Source: Mermis nigrescens
Lineage: Eukaryota > Nematoda > Enoplea > Mermithida > Mermithidae
Direction: 5' to 3'
DNA: 64,000 nucleotides
NCBI GenBank assembly: GCA_036768485.1
Contig: JAVLUZ010000148.1
Coordinates: 67,001 to 131,000 of the forward strand
This document shows, piece by piece, positions 50,301-60,100 of the stretch; the stretch's first letter is position 1, and the number at the start of each line of letters is the position of its first letter. Below the pieces are notes generated by a model. That model did no database searches, was not told where the DNA came from, and worked only from the letters and a program-made list of their open reading frames with translations. The translations under genes were made by a program, and so were the position numbers.

Positions 50301-53300
50301 AAGATTTTGAGTTGAATTAATTTGAAAACACTGAAACTAAGATACTGATACATGCATATCTGGAATTTCTGACAATGCTCCATCTTTCTAGAGCGCAAAA
50401 ACGGAAAAAAATTTCTAATAAGTTTTAGGAAATTTGAATAATTCGAACGTAACACAGTCAAAAAAAAAATGCGGCGCGAGTCAAAAATTCGACACTTTTG
50501 AGCAAACGGGTAGCTAAAATTGATTAAAACAGCACCTTTTCTACGATTTTTTCAATTTCATTTTAATATCGTTAATTCTCGGGGAGAGTGAGAAATTTTT
50601 TTTGTTGAGGGGGGTGTGGAAACTCCTTAAAGCCCTAAGATCATGTATGCTTACATCGGTACTTTATTAATTAATGCAATGAACTATCATCTCGTGCTAA
50701 GACTTTATTACAGTTCATTAAGTTGAAAAATCATTTCGGATACAAACAATAATACGAAACGGTTTTTTAGGCTGGCGGCGGAGTTCCACCACCAGAACCG
50801 ACTGAAGGGCCAACTGGTGGCCCGCCTATTCCGCCGTCACCGGAAGGCGAATGTAAGTTTAGAATCAAGTATCCTAAAATCAGCATTAATTCAGCATTTT
50901 TAAATCAGAGATAATTAGCTAAACTAGCGTTTCCGTTTAGCAGGTCTACCTTATTAAAAAAACTTATTTAGTTTAAAAACGAGATTTTCTACTTAAAGAC
51001 CTATGCTTTTTTATTTTATTTGTTATCCTACTCCTATTTGTTTTTTTTTCGTATTTTGCACAGCTTTTTCACGAATCTGCTTCTGAAATTTTTAAATAAA
51101 CTAAGACCAGCATAAAATTTAATATGAAAAAATTGTATCAAAATCAATTGACGTGTTAAATTTAAGTCTAGGCTCAACACATGTATTGACGCCGTTGTAA
51201 AATTTTGGGACACATATGCCGATTGAAAAACTTCACCACTAGACTACAAGCCTTCACAGATTTCTTAAATTATTCTTTTTCAATACTTTTGCGAATAGTC
51301 AATGACGGCTCTGCCGTCGATCAAGTCGAAAGAAGCGAATATATAAAATTTCTCTCAGACGAAATCAGAAATTAGGGGAAAACGGCGAAAGTTACCGAGT
51401 GGAATTAGATTAGCATAGTTGATTAGCATAATACCATTTCATTAATAGATTATAATAATAAATTAATAATACATTAACAATTAATAGATTTATCATATTA
51501 AAACATTGGAGAGCTATTTCACAATTCATACGCGAAATTAGCTTTTGGCGGCTTATTTTAGCAATTTTTTTGTCTCAAAGTGAACCCCTGGGTTTATCTG
51601 AAATTCGAGCGAAATATATATATTTTATTCGGCGATTGAATTGATATAAAGATATGCAATTACAGTATATAATTTGATAATGTGAGATATTTTTCTGTAT
51701 AGCACATGATGTAAAAATTGTAGTCTGTTCCGGATATATCTACAATCATAGATTATCAAAGACGACATAAATGTAAAAAGTCTTTATGTATTTTAAAAGT
51801 ATAAGCGTTCGAATTCGCTCGATATTATATTGAATAATAAATATTGAAAACGTTGAAAATATTAAAATATTGAAAATATTATAAAACGCATTCGAAGCTT
51901 ATACTTAAATCGTATAACGACGTTAGTAATCTTCGGTTTCTTGAAAAGCAAGTCAGAAATTCTATAGTTTAAAAAAAGAGTTAGATTAATCTTTCGTACG
52001 CTTTATAATAAAAAATCATGAAAAAGTCGTAAATTATCCTTATATTATCAATAAAATAATGCTTAGACAATCTAAGAGATTTTCATTTTAATAGTTTTGA
52101 TTTATTATCGTTGTAATGCGACTTATTATTCAAATGCAGTATTCATATTCGCAGTGCATGCAAAACCTTCTACCTGTGCAATTTAGAAATTCATAAAATT
52201 CTTAGTCAGTTTTTATTAAATTTCAGGCTGCACCTGTCAGCAAGGCCCAGCTGGACCACCTGGTCCGCCAGGTTAGTAATACTGGTGCACCTACATTTGT
52301 TTCCATAATTAAAAGGCTTAATCGAGAGTCCATTTATGTTCATGTGCTTAACTTAAATTTATAATATACAATCTCTAAAAATGGTAAACTATTTCTTTAA
52401 ATTTTACCTCTAAATATTCTGTTCTCTTTTTATTAAAATGATTTTTGTATTTTACGCTTAAATTTAAAATTTAATTTCTCCCTTATAATTAGCACTTTAA
52501 TATTCATCAGCTCTTGTCAGCTAAACTCTTTAAAATGCAGCGCATGAGAAAGTTGGTTTCATCATTAATTGAGTCCAAATTAACGCTTTCTGTTAGGCTT
52601 CGAAAATTATAAAAAAAATCCTGGAAGCTGATAGCTAAAATATGTTTTAATTCCTCTCTTTTGGCTTTTAATTCTCTATTAAACGACCTTTTCCTGATAA
52701 GTTTTTCAAAAACGGTTTGCGTATCACAAAATTATTCATTATGAACTGAAACGTGGTTTAAATAATATGAAAAAATTTAAAATAATAAAATAATATTACG
52801 TGTTGACCAGTGTGAAAATTTACGAAAGTTAATCTTAATCTGCGTATGAATCAAAGTTACTCTTTCTAGGTCCACCCGGTAAGGATGGGGAGGACGGCAA
52901 AGATGGTGACGCGGGACCGGACGGCCACGGCGGCGATTCGTCATCGACCGGAGGTGGTCCGGGTGGTTGTCCGGCTTGCCCACCGGCACTGCCGGGCGCC
53001 GCCGGAAAGCCCGGACCTAAGGGTCCCAAAGGTCCGCCCGGCGACTCCGGTACCGACGGTCAGAACGGCAAAGGCCTGCCGGGAAATCCAGGTCCACCGG
53101 GACCGCCGGGCGTTCCGGGCAAGTCGGGCCCACCGGGCGATAAAGGCGAAGCCGGCAAAACGACAGACGGCGGTGGACCTCCGGGAACGCCCGGGCCACC
53201 GGGCAAAGACGGACCGGGTGGTCCACCGGGACCGCCGGGCACCGACGCCAAGGACGGTACGCCGGGCGTTCCCGGACCTCCCGGCGACGCTGGAGACGCC

Positions 53301-53411
53301 GGAACGCCGGGCAAACCGGGATCGGCCGGTCCGCCCGGACTGCTCGGTCCGAAGGGCGGCCCCGGATCGTGCACTCATTGCCCACCACCCAGAACAGCTC
53401 CCGGATATTAA
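44187..53411 (+). CDS. Nematode cuticle collagen, gene 1 (8 exons, 586 aa)
   Basis: Joined exons 44187-44381, 46290-46919, 47914-48041, 49019-49060, 49421-49517, 50771-50852, 52227-52271 and 52870-53411 give 1761 nt with phase kept at every junction and GT-AG at every intron. Residues 1-65 are the cuticle-collagen N-terminal domain: charged head, membrane segment about 24-46, then VQSIQ...MEFC. Residues 66-75 ([10 protein letters not shown]) and the basic site RHRR at 95-98 mark the pro-region and a furin-like cut. Residues 99-391 are a Pro/Gly/Thr/Ser-rich spacer. CCTC (392-395) leads into Gly-X-Y repeats, interrupted at CPAC (440-443), and the chain ends [13 protein letters not shown]. Structural protein, expected to be secreted by the epidermis and cross-linked through Cys into the cuticle. 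The ATG at 44187 is the first in frame after the acceptor-like site. The long spacer is unusual; most family members are about 300 residues. Confidence 0.9.
44610..44915. mobile_element. Family A left-arm fragment within intron 1
   Basis: Ordered words agaatagaaaaaaatggaaa, gaggcagaatgaaggcc, ggtcattttggcccaa and gatcggcgcatgcggtgca match the left arm of the 5109 copy. Confidence 0.6.
45943..46075 (+). other. Exon-like segment inside gene 1 intron 1
   Basis: A GC-richer island in an AT-rich intron, open in one frame, reading ...[20 protein letters not shown] then [17 protein letters not shown] resembles the pro-peptide cleavage block of cuticle collagens (compare RHRRQGYG in exon 2). A phase-0 acceptor (ATCAAG|GCA) exists, but no strong donor in the matching phase. 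It may be an alternative exon, a relic of an older exon 2, or part of a repeat: 45838-45930 just upstream carries a CATACATGGGCGC repeat end. Confidence 0.4.
46290..46919 (+). CDS. Gene 1 exon 2: cleavage site and P/G/T/S spacer
   Basis: The acceptor TTATTTCAG and donor CCC|GTAATT keep phase 0 on both sides. Encodes 210 residues: [10 protein letters not shown], furin-like RHRR, then a spacer built of VPPTGG-like units. Without the donor the frame would run only 5 more codons to a TAA. Confidence 0.9.
46470..46800 (+). repeat. 57-bp coding tandem repeat
   Basis: The word ACGCCTGGCGTGCCGCC and its variants start at 46482, 46539, 46596, 46653, 46710 and 46767, an exact 57-bp (19-codon) period. 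The encoded unit is approximately [19 protein letters not shown], drifting to [19 protein letters not shown]. Confidence 0.92.
47559..47751 (+). mobile_element. Family B element in intron 2, exact 8-bp duplication
   Basis: The 193-bp element starts CATACATGCACAGC and ends GATGATGTATG, so CATACAT is the terminal inverted repeat. Identical octamers GAAGTCAC flank it (47551-47558 and 47752-47759). It is an internally deleted version of the copy at 5666-6115. The intact duplication suggests relatively recent insertion. Confidence 0.8.
47914..48041 (+). CDS. Gene 1 exon 3: spacer
   Basis: Acceptor ATGCTTAG, donor GC|GTAAGC. Starts in phase 0 and ends two bases into a codon. Encodes [20 protein letters not shown] and on to GAATTG. 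The composition matches exon 2. Confidence 0.85.
49019..49060 (+). CDS. Gene 1 exon 4: 42-bp microexon of spacer
   Basis: Acceptor CATTATAG, donor GA|GTAAGC. It completes the Ala codon begun in exon 3 and encodes [11 protein letters not shown] before the next split codon. Composition and matching phase support it despite its size. Confidence 0.75.
   Translation, partial: SRWSIIRSSNWQF
49421..49517 (+). CDS. Gene 1 exon 5: spacer
   Basis: Acceptor AAATTTTAG, donor ACG|GTAAGA, ending in phase 0. Encodes [20 protein letters not shown] and on to PPVGSTT. Confidence 0.85.
50345..50655 (+). mobile_element. Family B element in intron 5
   Basis: Ordered words ctgacaatgctccatctttc, aaaatgcggcgcgagtcaaa, gagcaaacgggtagc and ctcggggagagtgagaaa, ending ATCATGTATG, match the copies at 5666 and 27645. 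Confidence 0.65.
50771..50852 (+). CDS. Gene 1 exon 6: end of spacer
   Basis: Acceptor GGTTTTTTAG, donor AT|GTAAGT. Encodes [20 protein letters not shown] and on to EGE, leaving one base of a Cys codon. Confidence 0.87.
50853..52226 (+). other. Gene 1 intron 6 (1374 bp)
   Basis: GTAAGT...TTTCAG. AT-rich, with short inverted and iterated words near 51780-51910 (ttataagcgttcgaattcg and cgcattcgaagcttatac; ...ttgaaaatatt... repeated). No coding sequence seen. Confidence 0.7.
52227..52271 (+). CDS. Gene 1 exon 7: CCTC block, start of collagen domain
   Basis: Acceptor AAATTTCAG, donor CAG|GTTAGT. With the base carried over it encodes [16 protein letters not shown], the Cys-rich entry to the Gly-X-Y domain. 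The same block opens the collagen exon of gene 2. Confidence 0.9.
52870..53411 (+). CDS. Gene 1 exon 8: Gly-X-Y domain and C-terminus
   Basis: Acceptor TTTCTAG; TAA at 53409-53411. Encodes about 179 residues of Gly-X-Y, with a CPACPP interruption and the terminus [15 protein letters not shown]-rich. The long open frames on the minus strand and in the other plus-strand frame across this exon are by-products of the regular Gly/Pro codons. Confidence 0.93.
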
Positions 53412-53939
53412 GGCGGAAATCATTCAGTCGATCAACAAAATATGTTTTCGATCATACCTATCGCTTCATGTGCTATTTTTCCTTCGCTTGAAAAATGCAT
53501 TCACAAATCTTAAAGTTTGAAAGAATCAGCCTTAGACATATGTACATGGCCGCAGCTAAGTTCTTGAGGAAATGAATGATGTAATAAGAGGTAAAAACCG
53601 AAAAATGTGTTCAAAATTTAATTGTGGTGGTTCTGAGGGTTTGTCGGATTCTCTGAGAAACGAGGGCCTAACCCCAAAGAACTCCCAACGCCCACGTTTA
53701 GTCTTGGACATTCTTCCTACAATCATTTTGCTTTCTGATTCCAGAATAGGAAAAACAGAGTATGAAAATCACTTATCAACCTTTTGGTTACTTATGCAAT
53801 ATTTTTGTTAAAACGTAATGAAAGAACAATTACCGCAGCTAAAGATTTCAATAAATCAAAATAACAAATTGCAGATGTAACAGAAAGTATTCCTTTTGAC
53901 ATTAGCGCAATAGGCTTGCGTCGCTCTTAACCCTCTGAT
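53412..53939. other. Downstream of gene 1, probable 3' UTR
   Basis: AT-rich with no gene. The first AATAAA on this strand is at 53850-53855, about 440 bases after the stop. It could be the polyadenylation signal, or a closer non-canonical signal is used. Confidence 0.4.
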
Positions 53940-54400
53940 GCAAGCGCGATCGTTAATACATGGGCACGTTTAAAACTCTGGGGAATTCCAGGGCACTTTA
54001 TTTAAAAAATGAATCTTAAGAGAAAATAATTGTTTCAGTATACCTTATCTAATCGTAGCGTTGCACTCGGTGGCTTTTGCTGGACATAAAGGAGCAGCAA
54101 CTTAATTCGTGGGAGTCTGATGAGGCAAAATCACGAAAAAGTGCCTAAAATTTACTTTTAGGGGGTTCACAAGTTTCTCGGGGGGGGGCTGGGGGTTCGG
54201 GGCTTCTTTTTCTAAACTTTACATGGAGAGTAGCCAAATTTTGGGGTCTGGGAGGCGTAAAATTGGCTAAAAACCAATAAGGCATGCCAACATTAAATTC
54301 AGTGAGGTCTGGGGGTCTGCCGAATTCTCGAGGGTCTTAATTCCCTAAACTCCCCACGTCCACGCGTGGTCTAAACCCACAAGCTTACCCCCACGGTAGT
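53940..54400. mobile_element. Family D-related repeat fragments
   Basis: TACATGGGCACG at 53960, gagcagcaacttaattcgtg near 54090, a G-run at 54181-54188, tggagagtagccaaattttg at 54224, and the end ccccacgtccacgcgtgg at 54350: several nested or tandem repeat ends. Confidence 0.5.
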
Positions 54401-54869
54401 GTATGGTGCCAGATTTGTTGATCTGTGGCGATTTCATACCTATATTGCTTGAAATAAACGTCCTTATAATGCGCATACCTGTGCCTGATTTGCCTTGCTA
54501 CTTTATTGTAATAAATTTTGCACTTTGTCGAATAAAGGCACTACGCCCAAACTTCAAAACTTTACTGTCTATTATATGTCATTGCTTAAGCTTGCAAATC
54601 TCCGGAAATTCGAAAATTTTGAAGCGATTTGTCAAGAAAAAACAATCGAGTTATCTGACATGCTTAAAATGTGTATAATGTGAAAGTATTTAAGGTGACA
54701 TTAAACGATTTGTTTCAAGAGCTACTATTACCATATACGTTATTTATTTGGTAGTCGTTTTTGATCTGCAAATGTATGTATCTTCCAGCGATCATGGAAG
54801 TAAGAAAATCAAATAATGTATTTTGCGGTCCTAAAGAATTTTAGCGACTACATTGTCGGTTCGGGCCAG
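54401..54869. other. Non-coding stretch, nothing identified
   Basis: AT-rich, with a 91-codon frame starting at GTG and no domain. No gene called. Confidence 0.4.
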
Positions 54870-55165
54870 GCATTGGTAGACATTGGGTGGTCTTCTGATA
54901 CCAGAAAAGAAAAATTGGAAATTTTCTGGAAAAGTAAGGCAAAATGAAGGCCAAAAACGAGCGAAAATCAAAACATTTTAGGCAAAATACCTACATTTCC
55001 GACAAAATTAATCCAAATTGATCGTAAACTGTGCATTAGCTGAGTTTCACGCCATTTTGGCATTTATATCTGTTTTTAGACCTTTACGGCTCAAAAAGTA
55101 CTTTGACTGGCCAACAAACCGATTGACTCCATCCAAACCGGCCAATACTGTGCATTTATGTGTTG
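54870..55165. mobile_element. Family A left-arm fragment
   Basis: Ordered words gaaaagaaaaattggaaatt, aagtaaggcaaaatgaagg, aatactgtgcatttatgtg match the family A left arm. Confidence 0.6.
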
Positions 55166-56243
55166 GATTTGAATCTAAAACAATAATGCGCTCAGATTTC
55201 ACAAGACGAATAAGTATATATAAGAAATCAAAGGATTTGAATATTTATTAATTCTTGGATAATTTTTTCATTTGCTAATTTAAGCGCTACAATATTTACA
55301 TATTACAATAATAAACAAAGTCAAGATTTAAAATTCAAACAATATTAAGTCATAAAGCAATACCACTCCTAAATTTTGTGCATCCTTGCTTAAACGGAAA
55401 ATTTTATAGTAGTTTACCGATTTAATTATCGAATTAATGGGTTTTTAAGCACACCATTTATCTGTGCATAGCTAAAATCTGCTTAATTGTATATCGAAAA
55501 ACATTTGACTCACATTAGGCTCCGAAGAAGCTTCTTATCTGCACAGATTATGATAGGTATGTACGAGTAGCAGGAGCGAATCATATTTAGAAATCAGCTC
55601 GAATGAATACAAATTGCCTATTTAATTATTTGTTGTGTAGCTTTTTTACTTTTCTACCGATTACGTTTATCAATATCAATCAATTTAATAAAAATTGAGT
55701 AAAAAATGATCTATTTTATTCCAGGCTTAACGCAAAAACATAATTTAAAATCTTTGTGCTCGTATTTAAAGCAATTTTGTGTCACATAGCTGATAAAAAA
55801 GATCAAACGAGATGAGTGGGTCGGATATCAAAAGTCAATCTCTGAATATTTGTAATTAAGTTCTTCTATTAATTTTAAAAAACACAATTGAAGCTTGCCA
55901 TTTATTTTTTATATGGATAGTCGAATTAAAACATACTTAACAATTTTTCGTTATCAAATTCAGCAAAAAAACAATATGAAAGATGCCGCAAAAAAATGCT
56001 AAAAATTATGATGATAATCTAAATTAAATATTGAGGAAAGGTTGAAAATGAATTAAAAAACTAAGCGCCCAAAATGAATTTGCTGAAGTCAGCAAAGCAT
56101 AAAATTAAAGTAGAAAAGACTTTAATGATGCGATAGAAATAAATTAATTCGAAATCATCCGCCTTTGATTGCATGACTAAAAATAAATAAAATAAAATAG
56201 GTAGCACTTGTACGAGATAAAATGCATAAAGGCATTGAACAAG
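55166..56243. other. Non-coding intergenic stretch
   Basis: AT-rich sequence with no gene or repeat recognised. Confidence 0.4.
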
Positions 56244-56477
<234 letters not shown>

Positions 56478-56831
56478 TCAAAAATATAAAGAAAATGCAA
56501 TTACTAACGACTAATTAAGCCGACTTATATGCGAATTTCAATCGCCTGCAAAATTACCGAAAATATCGCCCTATTTCGGCAATGGAGTACAAAGGAGGGA
56601 TTCTTTTCACGAGTATTCTTACTATATTTCTCGACAAGCATTCAATAATACGCACGTTTCCTCAATAAAAATTTTTTGACTCATGAACTCATTTTGCGAT
56701 AATAGACGAACGGAAAGTCTTTTGTCCAGAAAATACTATTTTTATCGATCTCACATAATAAATCGGGTCGGATAAAGAACTCCTTGTTCCAAATATTGTA
56801 CTCCAATTACGGAGTGATCGCGTTAAATTCG
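56478..56831. other. Upstream region of collagen gene 2
   Basis: Unique-looking sequence between the microsatellite and the TATA-like site, presumably promoter-proximal. No specific element identified. Confidence 0.4.
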
Positions 56832-56840
56832 CTATATAGA
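56832..56840 (+). promoter_or_regulatory. TATA-like box of collagen gene 2
   Basis: CTATATAGA lies about 150 bases before the ATG at 56986, a position similar to the TATATAAA of gene 1. Confidence 0.4.
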
Positions 56841-56920
56841 CGTCGCGTAAGTCGGTCAGAGGCGTTTGGCGAAAATTTCTCCAGATTTTCGATATAATTT
56901 GGCTCTAAAAAATGAAAAAT

Positions 56921-56931
56921 TTTCTTCACAG
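56921..56931 (+). promoter_or_regulatory. Possible trans-splice (outron) acceptor, gene 2
   Basis: TTTCTTCACAG ends 54 bases before the start codon and has the polypyrimidine-AG form of this gene's intron acceptors. It could be a spliced-leader acceptor; unproven. Confidence 0.3.
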
Positions 56932-56985
56932 CAGTAATCTGACTTCATTGTAAAACTTTGACTTGCGATTGGCTGACTAACCGCC

Positions 56986-57186
56986 ATGAAACTTTCTCAA
57001 TCTACCGAAAATTTTGTCAATGAGCTAAAGTTATGCAAATTAGCCAATTTGTATAAAAAAGTTGCATTCGTATCCGTGCTCGTATCTACTATCGCTTGCT
57101 GCGTTTGCGTCATCGGTCTACCAATGATTTACAATCACGTGCAATTCGTGCAGACTGTGCTAAGTGATGATATGGAATTTTGCATA
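56986..57186 (+). CDS. Gene 2 exon 1: N-terminal domain
   Basis: ATG in the setting CCGCCATGAA; donor ATA|GTGAGG in phase 0. [14 protein letters not shown] and MEFC align directly with exon 1 of gene 1. The head is shorter in acidic residues. Confidence 0.92.
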
Positions 57187-60100
57187 GTGAGGCTATTATA
57201 TGTGTATACATTATTTCAGGGACCTTGGTTGCAAATTTGGTGGTTTAGTCTAACCCCGAAAATATACATCTATGGAAATAAATAATAAATAAAATTATAA
57301 TTTTCTAAATTTTAAAGCTCATTTACAACTTACAAATTATTTTAATGTCTTTTTTAATAAACGATGAATTTCATAAGGTTTCAGTAGAGAGTGCTTATCT
57401 CCCTATTAACTCGCCAAATTAAGTTCTTTGTCGTTTCTACTGCACAAGGGCGAGCAGAGGTTTGAAGGAAGAAGGTTCAGATCCCAAATATGTCTAAAAA
57501 TCCCGGCTAAGGCCTCAGAATAGATTTTAGCTTTTTTAGAATTTGGCTTTTATTTTACTTTAGTTTTTCTGCACATTTTCCCTCTTCTACAACTTGCGTG
57601 TTTGGTCTTCAGCCTGAAAAACAAAAGCGGAAAACCTCAAGTGAAATTGCAAAAATTATTTGCTTCTCTGGTGATAAAGTGTTTAAAATTATATGAAGAA
57701 ACATCCACAATAAGGTTAACCTTTGTGCCATTATCGTCTGTATGTGCATTTGAAACCGTACTCCATAAAACCAAAAGAATCTGTTTTTCATTCCGCACAG
57801 CGCATTCGATTTTAGTTCATAGAATTAAAACTTGTTCAAGGAACCCTTTAATCAAACTCATTCTATGAGTATGACAATAAAATGCAAATCTAAATTAAGT
57901 TTATTTATTTTCAAAGTTTACCTATTATCAAATAAAGTTGTTGATTAGATGAAAAACAATGATATGTGGAAGATGTACGCACAAGCCGGCAGTTCCCAAA
58001 TTATTTCGGATGTTTCTTTATTACGAATCATGAAGAGAAGATCGGTTAAATCATCGTTAAATAGACAATCTAAAGCCTCGACTTGGCCGATGGATGTTTG
58101 GCAAGTTTTATCCCGAACACGAAAATTTTCACAATAAATTATTGCGCGATCATATTTTGACCCCGCCACCGCCTTTTCCTCTATTTGACAACGATGGTAA
58201 ATTGCCAAAATATATTATAATTACCGTGAGCGCCTTTAGGCGCTTAAGCCCCTGCGGAATAGCTGCCTATCCCCAGCTGAATGCTCCCCTAACCTCCGCA
58301 GAATTTCGATATTTTTGAATTTTAGAAAAAATATTGGTACTAAAAGTTTCCAGCGATCTTGTGGCTTGTAGTATAAATTTTTCGGTGTTTGTAGCAAAAT
58401 AATCATTTTTGACTACATTTTGTACAGTTTCATTGAACTTTTAAAACTTTCAAAATGCCTTCACATTCTATAAGAAATATAGCATCAATAGGCTCTTGTA
58501 AAAGAGCCCAAAAAGGCAATTGATGAAAAAATTCTGGGCGAACCCCAGAATTTTCTGCTGTGGGCTTCGACTTCTTTGTCGCTCTGACGAATCATTCAAA
58601 AAATGAATGCCCTATTCAATCCAAAGACTAATAATTTTTATTGTCAGTTGAGAAAGAAACCGTTCAATTCAGAATTTTCGGAATTTTTCCAATCCAGAAA
58701 ACTGAAAAATTTTTAATGTCATTTCTGGCGTTTGTACACCAATCTTTGCCCGAAAAATCAATTATTATCCTTTCACGTCGAGAAATGACATTTTTTATCG
58801 TTCACCGAAGCGTCTAATCATGATTTAGAAAAGTTTCAAGAGCGAGCGACGCCGTGATATTAGCTTATCACGATGCGCGATGCACCTAAAATTTCGAGAA
58901 TTTGGCGTTTTTTGCTGAAAATTGGCTACAAATAATTAAAATTACTTTCTCCCTCCTCTACAACACGCGCCTCATGCGAAATTTAAATTTATATCAAAAT
59001 TAATCATTTGTAACTATAAGCAGATAAAATGTACTATTCAATATAAAAGTTCGATTTTAAATCAAAGGATCAATTGAAACTATTGCGCATTATTGCAGAC
59101 TTTTAAATTGTCATAGAAAGTCCTAAAACAGACGAGTTCACTCGAAAAAATTTTCCGGAACGATTTCAAATGTACTGAATGGTCAAAATTATGCATTTTT
59201 ATGGGGGTTGGGAATAGGAGGCTTTCGAATACTTACACGGACTTCCCCCAAGATGTGTGTCCAATTTTTTAAAAAATTTCAGCATATTTTTTACTAAGAT
59301 TTAGGCGGTTTTTGGCTTTTCAGGCCCGGCATCACTATCTAATGAATAAACGTTTGAATTCGTCGTTTGATATCATTTCATTTTCACCAAATGTGTATGG
59401 GGATTTTAAGGTCTAAAAACGTAAGCATTAGTGAGAAAAGAAAAAAGATGCTAGCCTTAGCTATTTGACTTGGTTTTTAGCCAGCAAAAACCACTTTAGG
59501 AAGTTTCATCGTGGCTAACGCTCACTATTTCCAAATTGTTCATGCAGGGGCAGTCCTTCAAGCTCTTATACACCACATTTCCTGTCAGCGCTGATTTCTA
59601 TACAAGGAAATTTGAAGAATGCGAAGAATATTTATAAAGAATGTGTTACTGAAAAAATGCATTTTAAAAAATTAACCTCGTTCAATGATGTGATCGTTTA
59701 ACAACGCCGCGCCACGTCAGAAAAACGCAATATAATGATTGGATGGAAAATCCGTCTTTGCATATTCAGGGCCACATGGGCAGCAAGCAAATTCTAGGGG
59801 GAGGAATAGGGCAAAGCTGGCACAAACCGCACAAGACAGGTCAAAATTCTATTCCGGAGTGTTGTAATATATGAGGGGGTTGAGTGTCGGGGTCTAAACC
59901 ACGCGAACCCCCATTTTGGTGCGCGTTCAAGCTGTTTTTCTCAGGACAAAGCGTAACCAACGGCAAGACCGGATCCATGAGAAGCCCTAAAACTGGCAAT
60001 GGCGCGCCAACGACCAGCGTGTTTATTACACCAACGGACATATTTTCGAACGGTGGTCAACAAACGGTTACCAGTACGTATGGAGTAATGCCAACGCCTC

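Noticed and set aside
52885..53520. Arg-rich 211-codon plus-strand frame and collagen-like minus-strand frame (53060-53374)
   Set aside because: Shadow frames of gene 1 exon 8. The minus-strand Gly-Pro pattern arises because CCN/GGN codons are complementary; the true frame starts at the 52870 acceptor and ends in APGY. Likewise 61809-61997 and 61830-62180 in gene 2.
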